Shown here piece by piece: positions 16,211-23,713 of a stretch of DNA of 33,135 nucleotides. A program made the position numbers and the translations under genes. The DNA comes from Streptomyces sp. WAC 04229 (GTDB lineage Bacteria > Actinomycetota > Actinomycetes > Streptomycetales > Streptomycetaceae). Within the stretch, counting starts at the first letter, position 1, and each line of letters starts with the position of its first letter. The stretch spans positions 1 to 33,135 of the forward strand of contig NZ_QHJH01000072.1 of NCBI RefSeq assembly GCF_003947455.1, written 5' to 3'. The notes under the pieces were generated by a model, which ran no database searches, was not told the DNA's origin, and was given only the letters and a program-made list of their open reading frames with translations.

Positions 16211-17056
16211 CTAGTCGCGGGAGGACGGGGAGGCGGGAGCCGGTTCCGGTGTCTCGAAGACCTCGCCGTTGCGCGGGACGCCGATGCCGTGCCAGGTGAA
16301 GGGGACCCCCCGGGCGGTGTCCGGGTCGGGGCCGTCCATCAGCTGGAAGTGGACGTGCGGCTCGGTGGAGTTGCCGGAGTTGCCGCAGCGGCCGAGGACC
16401 TGCCCGGCGGTGACCCGGTCGCCCTCGCGGACGGCCAGGGAGCCGCGCTGGACATGGGCGTACAGGGCGTGGGTGCCGTCGCCGAGGTCGATGACGACGT
16501 GGTTGCCGATGATGCGGCGGACGCCGGCCAGTTCGCGGGCCGAGCCTTCGAGGATCATCAGGTACAGCAGCGCGGGCAGGGAGTTGCGGCTCAGGTGGTC
16601 GCGCTGGGTGTCGCAGACCCGGACGACGGTGCCGTCGGCCACCGCGAGCAGCGGGGCGCCGAACGCCGGGAAGTCGCGGTTGCGGCGGGCGATCGGCCAC
16701 AGCACGCGGAAGCCGGGGCGGGCGCCGGGCTCCGGCTCGGCGACGAGGTCGATGGCGAAGGTCTGCCCGTAGGCGTGGATGCCGTGGCTCGGGGTGCGGT
16801 CGGCCGGGCTGTTCAGCGCGGACCAGCGGCCGGTCACGGGCGGGCCGGTCTCGACGGGCTCGCGGACAGTGCCGGGGGCGTCCGGGGCGCCGCCCCAGCG
16901 GTTGACCACGGTGATCAGGACGTACGCGAGGACCAGCGGCAGGAAGTTCCACCACCAGGCGTGGTCCAGGTCGAACAGCACGCTGGCGGCCACCGCGCAC
17001 AGGAAGGCCACTTGCAGCAGCCGGAAGACGAGCATGGCGAGCTTGCGGACGGTCAT
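16211..17056 (-). CDS. Membrane-anchored M23-family peptidase
   Basis: A 281-residue protein. Two N-terminal hydrophobic segments (about residues 5-28 and 34-53) anchor it. The C-terminal LytM/M23 domain has the zinc set of the family: His94 and Asp103 (HAYGQTFAIDL), the HALYAHV segment and HVHFQL (His234, His236). Such enzymes cleave peptidoglycan cross-links or act as metallo-endopeptidases outside the membrane. The ATG at 17056 follows CAGGGGGA. It lies 28 bases after an ArsR-type regulator on the same strand, so the two are probably one operon with the peptidase under control of the regulator. Confidence 0.88.
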   Translation of the reverse strand: MTVRKLAMLVFRLLQVAFLCAVAASVLFDLDHAWWWNFLPLVLAYVLITVVNRWGGAPDAPGTVREPVETGPPVTGRWSALNSPADRTPSHGIHAYGQTFAIDLVAEPEPGARPGFRVLWPIARRNRDFPAFGAPLLAVADGTVVRVCDTQRDHLSRNSLPALLYLMILEGSARELAGVRRIIGNHVVIDLGDGTHALYAHVQRGSLAVREGDRVTAGQVLGRCGNSGNSTEPHVHFQLMDGPDPDTARGVPFTWHGIGVPRNGEVFETPEPAPASPSSRD

Positions 17057-17084
17057 CGTTCCCCCTGGTTCGTGATGGTGCCGG

Positions 17085-17591
17085 TCAGTGGCGGGCCGTC
17101 GACAGCGCCACCAGCAGCGGTACGACCCTCCCCGGCGGCACCTCGTGGCGGCCCCGGCCGGTGGCGTGCAGCCAGCCGGCGCCGGTGAGCTGGCGCAGGT
17201 GGTGGTAGATCTGGCCGGTCGTGCCCACACCGTCCAGCTCGGCCAGTTCGGCCGCGGTGCGCCGGCCGCCGAGGATCTCGCGCAGCAGCCGCAGCCGTAC
17301 CGGATGACCGAGCGCGGCGAACACCTCGGCGGACTCGGCCCAGTCGGCGTCCATCAGGCCGTCGGCCGGGGTGCCGTACTGCCAGTCGTACTGCTCCCCG
17401 GTCGGGAGGCGGACGGAGCCGGTGAACAGGACGCCGCCGGCTGCCGCCCCCAACTCGCTGAGCTGCTCCTTCAGGCCTTCCAGGGCCCAGAGGTCGCCCT
17501 CACGCGGGTGGGGAGCCGGTCGGCCCCCGGCTTCCTCCAGTGCCACCAGCCGCCGTTCGAGGTCGGCGACGCGTTGTTCCAGTTGCTTCAC
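17085..17591 (-). CDS. ArsR-family winged-helix regulator
   Basis: A 168-residue regulator from the GTG at 17591. A coiled coil (about residues 1-25: QLEQRVADLERRL) is followed by a segment ending in a C-terminal ArsR-type winged helix (AEVFAALGHPVRLRLLREI through GQIYHHLRQLTGAGWL). No metal-binding Cys set of the classical ArsR sensors is visible, so the signal is unknown. An in-frame TTG at 17627 would add 12 residues, but that TTG is the first triplet of a -35 box (TTGCGC). A -10, TAATCT, ends seven bases before the GTG, so I take 17591 as a leaderless start. A perfect dyad fills the promoter, pointing to autoregulation. The M23 peptidase follows. Confidence 0.82.
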   Translation of the reverse strand: MKQLEQRVADLERRLVALEEAGGRPAPHPREGDLWALEGLKEQLSELGAAAGGVLFTGSVRLPTGEQYDWQYGTPADGLMDADWAESAEVFAALGHPVRLRLLREILGGRRTAAELAELDGVGTTGQIYHHLRQLTGAGWLHATGRGRHEVPPGRVVPLLVALSTARH

Positions 17592-17596
17592 TTCTT

Positions 17597-17627
17597 CGAG
17601 ATTACGTAAGTACGTAATCTCGCGCAA
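17597..17627 (-). promoter_or_regulatory. Promoter plus operator dyad of the ArsR-M23 operon
   Basis: On the minus strand TTGCGC (17627-17622) and TAATCT (17604-17599) are 17 bases apart, and the GTG start is seven bases beyond. A perfect 12-bp inverted repeat with a two-base centre (17597-17608 and 17611-17622) fills the spacer and the -10. A dimer bound here would block polymerase. Confidence 0.75.
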
Positions 17628-17717
17628 GTGTCACTCGTACGTGCGTCTGAGGGCGAAATCCGTCCCGGAGCGCCGCCACCGCCGAAACACTGGTCCGCGC
17701 CTGGAAGGAGGTGCAAC

Positions 17718-18302
17718 ATGACGGTTATGGCCGAGCACACGTCTCAGATGTCGGTGGACGAGTTCGAAACGATCGCTTCCGCCGCTCCCGAGACCGTCAC
17801 GTTGGAGTTCATTGACGGACGGATCGGGGTCAAACAAGTGACCGACGGGGATCACGACACCATCGTGTCCTGGCTGGCCAAGCGCTGCATTCAGGCCAGG
17901 CCGGACCTGGACCTTTACCACGCGCGAGGCCTCCGCGTCGATGCGTACCGCGAGAGCAGGGCCCGGCCGGACGCCGTGCTGGTGCCCGAGGCCCACTTCG
18001 CGGGATACGGCGAATGGGCCGATCCGGCAGGAGTGCTCATGGTCGTCGAGGTCACCTCGTACGACTCGGACACGGACCGGCGGGACCGGCACGAGAAACC
18101 GGCCGCGTACGGGCAAGCGGGGATCCCCCTGTACATGCTCATCGACCGGGACAGTTGCACAGTCACCGTGCACAGCGGCCCCGACCGCCAGGTCGGCGGA
18201 TACCGGGACGCCCGCGTCACGAAGTTCGGGGAGGCGTTGGCCCTCCCCGACCCCGTCGGCATCACACTCGACACGGAGATCCTCAAGAACTACGTGCGCT
18301 GA
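17718..18302 (+). CDS. Uma2-family (DUF820) nuclease-fold protein
   Basis: A 194-residue protein. The start is fixed by AAGGAGGTG (17705-17713) before the ATG at 17718. The PD-(D/E)xK core of the Uma2 family is visible: RPDAVLV with Asp85, VVEVTSYDSD with Glu111, then a conserved KPAAY with Lys127. The early half has the usual TLEFIDGRI strand. Uma2 proteins are abundant in Streptomyces and cyanobacteria, and their targets are mostly unknown; nuclease activity is family inference. It is divergent from the ArsR-type regulator and single, with a terminator shared with purL. Confidence 0.88.
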   Translation: MTVMAEHTSQMSVDEFETIASAAPETVTLEFIDGRIGVKQVTDGDHDTIVSWLAKRCIQARPDLDLYHARGLRVDAYRESRARPDAVLVPEAHFAGYGEWADPAGVLMVVEVTSYDSDTDRRDRHEKPAAYGQAGIPLYMLIDRDSCTVTVHSGPDRQVGGYRDARVTKFGEALALPDPVGITLDTEILKNYVR

Positions 18303-18308
18303 GACGAC

Positions 18309-18342
18309 GAGGCCCCGCCCGGAACCGACCGGACGGGGCCTC
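18309..18342. terminator. Bidirectional terminator between the Uma2 gene and purL
   Basis: A stem of 14 positions with one mismatch (18309-18322 with 18329-18342) and a six-base loop lies between the two convergent stop codons. Confidence 0.8.
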
Positions 18343-18362
18343 GCACGCTCAGGGACCGGCGA

Positions 18363-20621
18363 CTACGCCAGCAGCCCCGGGATCGTCCCCTCGTGGGCCT
18401 CGCGCAGGTCGGTCAGGGAGAGGGAGAACTCACCCTGGACCTCCACCGCGTCGCCGTCGACGACACCGATGCGGGTGACGGGCAGGCCACGCGCGCCGCA
18501 CATGTCGTTGAAGCGGACCTCTTCCGAGCGCGGGACGGCGACGACCGCGCGGCCCGCCGACTCCGAGAACAGGAAGGTGAAGGCGTCGAGCCCGTCCGGT
18601 ACGACCAGACGCGCGCCCTTGCCACCCAGCAGCGCCGACTCGACGACCGCCTGGACCAGACCGCCGTCGGACAGGTCGTGCGCGGAGTCGATCATGCCGT
18701 CGCGGGAGGCGGAGATCAGGATCTCGCCGAGCAGCCGCTCGCGCTCCAGGTCGACCTTCGGGGGCAGGCCGCCGAGGTGGTCGTGGACCACCTGGGACCA
18801 GGCCGAGCCGCCGAACTCCTCACGGGTGTCGCCGAGGAGGTACAGCAGCTGGCCGTCCTCCTGGAAGGCGACCGGCGTGCGCCGGGCCACGTCGTCGATG
18901 ACGCCGAGGACCGCCACCACCGGGGTCGGGTGGATGGCCGCCTCGCCCGTCTGGTTGTAGAGCGAGACGTTGCCGCCGGTCACCGGGGTGCCGAGCTGCA
19001 GGCAGCCGTCGGCCAGGCCGCGCACGGCCTCCGCGAACTGCCACATGACCGCGGGGTCCTCCGGCGAGCCGAAGTTCAGGCAGTCGGAGACCGCGAGCGG
19101 CTTGGCGCCGGTCGTCGCGACGTTCCGGTACGCCTCCGCGAGGGCCAGTTGCGCGCCCGTGTACGGGTCGAGCTTGGCGAAGCGGCCGTTGCCGTCGGTG
19201 GCGATGGCGATGCCGAGACCGGACTCCTCGTCGACGCGGATCATGCCCGAGTCCTCGGGCTGGGCGAGGACGGTGTTGCCCTGCACGAAGTGGTCGTACT
19301 GCTGGGTGATCCACTGCTTGGACGCCTGGTTCGGCGAGCCGACCAGCTTCAGGACCTGGTCCTTCAGCTCGTCGGACGACTGCGGCCGGGGCAGCTTGTT
19401 CGCGTCGTCGGCCTGGAGGGCGTCCTGCCACTCGGGGCGGGCGTAGGGGCGCTCGTAGACCGGGCCGTCGTGGGCGACGGTGCGCGGGTCGACGTCGACG
19501 ATCTTGCCGCCGTGCCAGTAGATCTCCAGACGGTCGCCGTCCGTGACCTCACCGATCACCGTGGCGATGACGTCCCACTTCTCGCAGATCTCCAGGAAGC
19601 GGTCGACCTTCTCCGGCTCGACGACCGCGCACATGCGTTCCTGCGACTCGCTCATGAGGATTTCCTCGGGAGACAGGGTCGAGTCGCGCAGCGGCACGTC
19701 GTCCAGCGTCACGCGCATGCCGCCGGAGCCGTTGGACGCCAGCTCGCTGGTCGCGCAGGACAGGCCGGCCGCGCCGAGGTCCTGGATGCCGACGACCAGC
19801 TTCTCCTGGAACGCCTCCAGGGTGCACTCGATGAGCAGCTTCTCCTGGAAGGGGTCGCCGACCTGGACGGCCGGACGCTTGGACGGCTTGGCGTCGTCGA
19901 AGGTCTCGGAGGCCAGGATCGACGCGCCGCCGATGCCGTCGCCGCCGGTGCGGGCGCCGTACAGGATGACCTTGTTGCCCGCGCCGGACGCCTTGGCGAG
20001 GTGGATGTCCTCGTGCCGCATGACACCGATGGCACCGGCGTTGACCAGCGGGTTGCCCTGGTAGCAGGCGTCGAAGACGACCTCGCCGCCGATGTTGGGC
20101 AGGCCCAGGCAGTTGCCGTAGCCGCCGATGCCGGCGACGACGCCGGGCAGGACGCGCTTGGTGTCGGGGTGGTCCGCGGCGCCGAAGCGGAGCGGGTCCA
20201 CGACGGCGACGGGACGCGCGCCCATCGCGATGATGTCTCGCACGATGCCGCCGACGCCCGTCGCGGCGCCCTGGTAGGGCTCGACGTACGACGGGTGGTT
20301 GTGCGACTCGACCTTGAAGGTGACCGCGTAGCCCTGGCCGACGTCGACGACACCGGCGTTCTCGCCGATGCCGACGAGCATCGCGTCGGACTGGGGGGCC
20401 TTCTCGCCGAACTGGCGCAGGTGGACCTTGCTGCTCTTGTACGAGCAGTGCTCGGACCACATGACGGAGTACATGGCGAGTTCCGCGCCGGTCGGGCGGC
20501 GGCCGAGGATCTCCACCACCCGCTCGTACTCGTCCTTCTTCAGGCCCAGCTCGGCCCAGGGCAGCTCGACGTCGGGGGTCGCGGTCGCGTGCTCGACCGT
20601 GTCCAGAGGCGTCCGGCTCAT
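18363..20621 (-). CDS. purL: FGAM synthetase, PurL subunit
   Basis: This 752-residue protein is the small type of PurL that works in a complex with PurQ (glutaminase) and PurS. It converts FGAR to FGAM with ATP and ammonia channelled from PurQ. The signature MWSEHCSYKSSK places catalytic His58. The second half shows the repeated AIRS-like fold, with ILMSESQERM near residue 320 and GGNVSLYNQTG near 550. The ATG at 20621 overlaps the purQ stop codon (ATGA), so translation is coupled. It is the last gene of purS-purQ-purL and ends at a shared terminator. Confidence 0.97.
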   Translation of the reverse strand: MSRTPLDTVEHATATPDVELPWAELGLKKDEYERVVEILGRRPTGAELAMYSVMWSEHCSYKSSKVHLRQFGEKAPQSDAMLVGIGENAGVVDVGQGYAVTFKVESHNHPSYVEPYQGAATGVGGIVRDIIAMGARPVAVVDPLRFGAADHPDTKRVLPGVVAGIGGYGNCLGLPNIGGEVVFDACYQGNPLVNAGAIGVMRHEDIHLAKASGAGNKVILYGARTGGDGIGGASILASETFDDAKPSKRPAVQVGDPFQEKLLIECTLEAFQEKLVVGIQDLGAAGLSCATSELASNGSGGMRVTLDDVPLRDSTLSPEEILMSESQERMCAVVEPEKVDRFLEICEKWDVIATVIGEVTDGDRLEIYWHGGKIVDVDPRTVAHDGPVYERPYARPEWQDALQADDANKLPRPQSSDELKDQVLKLVGSPNQASKQWITQQYDHFVQGNTVLAQPEDSGMIRVDEESGLGIAIATDGNGRFAKLDPYTGAQLALAEAYRNVATTGAKPLAVSDCLNFGSPEDPAVMWQFAEAVRGLADGCLQLGTPVTGGNVSLYNQTGEAAIHPTPVVAVLGVIDDVARRTPVAFQEDGQLLYLLGDTREEFGGSAWSQVVHDHLGGLPPKVDLERERLLGEILISASRDGMIDSAHDLSDGGLVQAVVESALLGGKGARLVVPDGLDAFTFLFSESAGRAVVAVPRSEEVRFNDMCGARGLPVTRIGVVDGDAVEVQGEFSLSLTDLREAHEGTIPGLLA

Positions 20622-21298
20622 GCGTTGACCAGCTTCTTGAGGATCGAGGTGAAGAACGGGAGGCCGTCGGTGCGGCCGGTGCCGATCAGCGGCTCGACGG
20701 CGTGCTCGGGGTGCGGCATGAGGCCGACGACGTTGCCCGCGGCGTTGGTGATGCCGGCGATGTCGTTGAGCGAGCCGTTCGGATTGAAGTCCACGTAGCG
20801 GAAGGCGACGCGGCCCTCGGCCTCCAGCTCGTCCAGCGTCCGCCGGTCGGCGACGTACCGGCCGTCCATGTTCTTCAGCGGGATGTGGATCTCCTGGCCG
20901 GCGGTGTAGTCGCTGGTCCAGGCCGTACCCGCGTTCTCCACCCGCAGCTTCTGGTCGCGGCAGATGAAGTGCAGGTGGTCGTTGCCGAGCATGCCGCCGG
21001 GCAGCAGGTGGGCCTCCGTGAGGATCTGGAAGCCGTTGCAGATGCCCAGGACCGGAAGGCCTGCCTTCGCCTGGTCGATGACGGTGTCCATCACCGGCGA
21101 GAAACGCGCGATGGCGCCGGCCCGCAGATAGTCGCCGTACGAGAAACCACCGCAGAGCACCACGGCGTCGACCTGCTTGAGGTCCTTGTCCTTGTGCCAG
21201 AGGGCGACGGGTTCGGCGCCGGCGACGCGGATCGCGCGCTGCGTGTCCCTGTCGTCGAGACTGCCGGGGAAAGTGACGACGCCAATACGAGCGGTCAC
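20618..21298 (-). CDS. purQ: FGAM synthetase, PurQ glutaminase subunit
   Basis: A 226-residue class I glutamine amidotransferase that hydrolyses glutamine and passes ammonia to PurL. The catalytic triad is clear: Cys87 in LGICNGFQ, and His196 and Glu198 in MPHPEHAVEP. The early VVTFPGSLDDRD and the GGFSYGDYLRAGAIA oxyanion region are typical. The GTG start at 21298 overlaps the purS stop codon (GTGA), and its own stop overlaps the purL ATG. These overlaps fit the obligate stoichiometric complex. Confidence 0.97.
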   Translation of the reverse strand: MTARIGVVTFPGSLDDRDTQRAIRVAGAEPVALWHKDKDLKQVDAVVLCGGFSYGDYLRAGAIARFSPVMDTVIDQAKAGLPVLGICNGFQILTEAHLLPGGMLGNDHLHFICRDQKLRVENAGTAWTSDYTAGQEIHIPLKNMDGRYVADRRTLDELEAEGRVAFRYVDFNPNGSLNDIAGITNAAGNVVGLMPHPEHAVEPLIGTGRTDGLPFFTSILKKLVNA

Positions 21299-21567
21299 TT
21301 CACGGCCTCCGCGACTGCGTCTTCCGACTCGACCTTGACGGTGAAGTCCTCGATCACGGTGTTGGCGAGGAAGGATTCCGCAAGATCGTGGATGCGGGCG
21401 AGGGCGGCGTCGTCGACGGGCCCGTCCACTTCCAGTTCGAATCGCTTTCCCTGGCGGACGTCCGAGATCCCTTCGAAACCCAGCCGCGGCAGTGCGCGCT
21501 GCACCGCCTGGCCCTGGGGGTCGAGGATCTCCGGCTTGAGCATGACGTCGACTACGACGCGTGCCAC
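21295..21567 (-). CDS. purS: FGAM synthetase, PurS subunit
   Basis: A 90-residue PurS that bridges PurQ and PurL and helps ammonia transfer. It begins with the conserved ARVVVDVMLKPEILDP and continues through the family pattern ending in TVIEDFTVKVE. The GTG at 21567 is preferred over the GTG at 21573, because GGGAG lies five bases before 21567 and would overlap the other start. It is the first gene of the purSQL operon, with a 12-bp palindrome about 60 bases upstream. Confidence 0.93.
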   Translation of the reverse strand: MARVVVDVMLKPEILDPQGQAVQRALPRLGFEGISDVRQGKRFELEVDGPVDDAALARIHDLAESFLANTVIEDFTVKVESEDAVAEAVK

Positions 21568-21907
21568 TGGCACTCCCGGTGTGTGGTGCTGAGCAGGTTC
21601 CTTCAGACTACCCGTACAAAATTTCTACGCGCGTAGCCTTGGAGGAAACTACGTGAGCCCGATCACGATTGGGCATCGGCGGGGGGCGCCCGCGAAAAGC
21701 TTCGGGAAAGATCCCGGATCAACCCCGGACACCTATTGCGCGGCGGACACGCCAAGAGATTTAGTCGGTCTTCCCATTGCAATGCCGGGCACTGTACAAA
21801 TGAAATGTCATTAGCCGATACTTTGCCCAATTACAGGCGAACAGTCGGCATCATCGCGGCGTCTTGGCACGTCATCGCGGAGATGCCGCACGAAGGGACC
21901 GATATTC
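21568..21907. other. Divergent region between purS and the Lsr2 paralogue
   Basis: No gene seen. It contains the palindrome CTACGCGCGTAG (21625-21636) and, nearer the lsr2-like gene, a stretch at about 21758-21840 that is around half A/T, much above the surrounding DNA. TACTTT at 21819-21824 is a possible -10 for the lsr2-like gene. Confidence 0.5.
21625..21636. promoter_or_regulatory. Palindrome upstream of purS
   Basis: CTACGC-GCGTAG is a perfect 12-base palindrome in the purS upstream region, followed toward purS by the A/T pocket AAATTTTGTAC and TAGTCT. It is a candidate operator for the purSQL promoter; the binding protein is unknown. Confidence 0.4.
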
Positions 21908-22225
21908 GTGGCGCAGCGTGTCGTGGTCACTCTCTTTGACGACATCGACGGCTCGGAAGCGGCGGAGACGATCGCCTTCGGTGTGGACGGCCGGATGTAC
22001 GAGATCGACCTGAACGAAACCAATGCCCGGAAACTGCGCAAGGCCCTGGAGCCGTACGTGTCGGCCGGCCGCAAGCGGTCGAGGTCCGGCAAGGCGTACC
22101 GGCAGACGGAGGTCGCGCCGGACCCGGCGGCGGTCCGGGCCTGGGCCCAGGCCAACAAGATGGACGTGCCCGCGCGGGGCCGGATCCCGAAGAAGGTCTA
22201 CGAGGCGTTCGCCGCGGCCCGGTGA
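21908..22225 (+). CDS. Lsr2-family nucleoid-associated protein (LsrL-like paralogue)
   Basis: A 105-residue Lsr2 protein. The N-terminal dimerisation domain (AQRVVVTLFDDIDGSEA, about 1-60) is followed by a linker and the C-terminal DNA-binding domain. That domain holds the A/T-hook-like Arg90-Gly91-Arg92 motif (PARGRIPKKV), which inserts into the minor groove of A/T-rich DNA. Lsr2 proteins silence A/T-rich, often acquired, genes. Streptomyces has two; from its neighbourhood beside purS I think this is the second paralogue (LsrL in S. coelicolor as I recall). The GTG at 21908 has GAAGGGA about ten bases upstream. The A/T-rich stretch before it could be a self-binding site. Confidence 0.92.
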   Translation: MAQRVVVTLFDDIDGSEAAETIAFGVDGRMYEIDLNETNARKLRKALEPYVSAGRKRSRSGKAYRQTEVAPDPAAVRAWAQANKMDVPARGRIPKKVYEAFAAAR

Positions 22226-22273
22226 GTCCGGCGGCGGCCGACGGCCGCTCAGTCGCCCCTCGCGGCAACCGAC

Positions 22274-22304
22274 TTGCGCGACACCCCGGGTGATCAGCTA
22301 AAGT
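22274..22304 (+). promoter_or_regulatory. Promoter of tRNA-Gly(TCC)
   Basis: TTGCGC (22274-22279) and TAAAGT (22299-22304) are 19 bases apart, about 48 bases before the tRNA. The -10 is good; the spacer is one base long. Confidence 0.5.
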
Positions 22305-22352
22305 CTGGAGCACGCCGAGGGGCGAGGCCGCAGGGCCCGGCCCACGGAACAT

Positions 22353-22424
22353 GCGGGTGTAGTTCAGTAGTAGAACATCCCCCTTCCAGGGGGAAGGCGC
22401 AGTGTGCAATTCCTGTCACCCGCT
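22353..22424 (+). tRNA. tRNA-Gly (anticodon TCC) with an aberrant T arm
   Basis: The acceptor GCGGGTG pairs with CACCCGC (22417-22423). The D stem GTTC/GAAC and the anticodon stem TCCCC/GGGGA with loop CTTCCAG are normal. The T arm is not: the loop reads TGCAATT instead of TTCRANY, and its stem forms only if one T (22403) is bulged out. In the D loop (AGTAGTA) the usual G18 is A. Both partners of the G18-Psi55 contact are therefore changed. Confidence 0.9.
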
Positions 22425-22459
22425 CTGCATCGTCGTACCGATGACCCGATTGGATCAGG

Positions 22460-22465
22460 TAGGCT
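22460..22465 (+). promoter_or_regulatory. -10 candidate of tRNA-Gly(GCC) copy 1
   Basis: TAGGCT lies 39 bases before the tRNA; no matching -35 was found at 17-18 bases. Read-through from the preceding tRNA-Gly(TCC) is also possible, as no terminator separates them. Confidence 0.3.
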
Positions 22466-22504
22466 GGTGCTCGCACCGATCGGTGAAGGCCGGTCGGCGG
22501 CAAT

Positions 22505-22577
22505 GCGGACGTAGCTCAGTTGGTAGAGCGCAACCTTGCCAAGGTTGAGGTCGCGAGTTCGAGCCTCGTCGTCCGCT
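22505..22577 (+). tRNA. tRNA-Gly (anticodon GCC), copy 1
   Basis: The acceptor GCGGACG pairs with CGTCCGC (22570-22576). The anticodon stem CAACC/GGTTG holds TTGCCAA, giving GCC. The T loop is TTCGAGC. It differs from the copy at 26467-26539 only by one acceptor base pair and one T-loop base. Confidence 0.95.
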
Positions 22578-22586
22578 CGGGAATCA

Positions 22587-22617
22587 GACCCCGGTCCTCC
22601 ACGGACCGGGGTCTTTT
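22587..22617 (+). terminator. Terminator of the tRNA-Gly pair
   Basis: An 11-bp perfect stem (22587-22597 with 22603-22613), five-base loop and TTTT tail (22614-22617), nine bases after the tRNA. Confidence 0.9.
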
Positions 22618-22720
22618 CGTGCGTCCGGCGACGCCCGGCGACCTCACCCCTGACATTTGTCATGTCCGGTGATGACGGCCCGCACTGTCACGCGGCCCGG
22701 ATGCCCGGAAGGCTTGAAGC

Positions 22721-23713
22721 ATGCAAACCAACGGACACGAACACGTGATTGAGGTCACCGACCTGCGGCGCGTGTACGGGGGCGGGTTCGAGGCCGTGCG
22801 CGGTATCGACTTCTCCGTGCGCCGCGGCGAGGTGTTCGCGCTGCTGGGCACCAACGGCGCCGGCAAGACCTCGACGGTCGAACTGCTGGAAGGGCTCGCC
22901 GCCCCGGCCGGCGGCCGGGTGCGCGTCCTCGGGCACGACCCCTACACCGAGCGTGCCGCCGTACGCCCCCGCACCGGGGTCATGCTCCAGGAGGGCGGCT
23001 TCCCCTCCGAGCTGACCGTCGCCGAGACGGCCCGCATGTGGGCGGGGTGCGTGAGCCGCGCCCGTCCGCCGGCCGAGGTCCTGGGGCTGGTCGGCCTGGA
23101 GTCGAAGAGCGACACCCGCGTGAAGCAGCTCTCCGGAGGCCAGCGGCGCCGGCTCGACCTGGCGCTCGCGCTGCTCGGCGACCCCGAGGTGCTCTTCCTC
23201 GACGAACCCAGCACCGGGCTGGACGCCGAAGGCCGCCGGGACACCTGGGAGTTGGTGAGCGCCCTGCGCGACCAGGGCACGACCGTACTGCTGACCACGC
23301 ACTACCTCGAAGAGGCCGAGAACCTCGCCGACCGGCTCGCGATCATGCACGAGGGCCGGATCGCCGCCACCGGCACCCCGGCCGAGGTGACCGCCGCGCA
23401 GCCGTCCCGGATCTCCTTCGAACTGCCTGCGGGCTACTTCGTGGGCGACCTCCCCCCGCTGGACGGCATGGGGGTCGCGGACCACGAGGTGGAGGGCCGG
23501 ACGGTGCGGCTGCGCACCCGTGAACTCCAGCGCGCGGCCACCGCGTTGCTGGTCTGGGCGGGACAGGCCGGGGTGGAGCTGCGCCGCCTGGACGTCCGCT
23601 CGGCCTCGCTGGAGGAGGCCTTCCTCAGCATCGCCAAGGAGGTGTCCGGCAGGAGCGCCGACGCGAGTGCCGCCGGCACGTCCGCCGGGACGACGAAGGA
23701 GTACGCCACATGA
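22721..23713 (+). CDS. ABC transporter ATP-binding protein
   Basis: A 330-residue ABC-2-type exporter ATPase. Walker A is GTNGAGKTS (43-51), the signature LSGGQ is at 137-141, Walker B LFLDEP has Asp161/Glu162, and the switch His194 is in LLTTHYLEEAE. A C-terminal extension of about 90 residues is typical of the DrrA/NatA-like group. It powers the permease encoded next; the cargo (drug, lipid or peptide) is unknown. The ATG at 22721 has GGAAGG upstream. Its stop overlaps the permease start (ATGA). It heads a four-gene operon that includes its own two-component system. Confidence 0.93.
   Translation: MQTNGHEHVIEVTDLRRVYGGGFEAVRGIDFSVRRGEVFALLGTNGAGKTSTVELLEGLAAPAGGRVRVLGHDPYTERAAVRPRTGVMLQEGGFPSELTVAETARMWAGCVSRARPPAEVLGLVGLESKSDTRVKQLSGGQRRRLDLALALLGDPEVLFLDEPSTGLDAEGRRDTWELVSALRDQGTTVLLTTHYLEEAENLADRLAIMHEGRIAATGTPAEVTAAQPSRISFELPAGYFVGDLPPLDGMGVADHEVEGRTVRLRTRELQRAATALLVWAGQAGVELRRLDVRSASLEEAFLSIAKEVSGRSADASAAGTSAGTTKEYAT

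Noticed and set aside
18393..20798. 801-codon plus-strand frame opposite purL
   Set aside because: Shadow of purL and purQ; no motif and no start signal.
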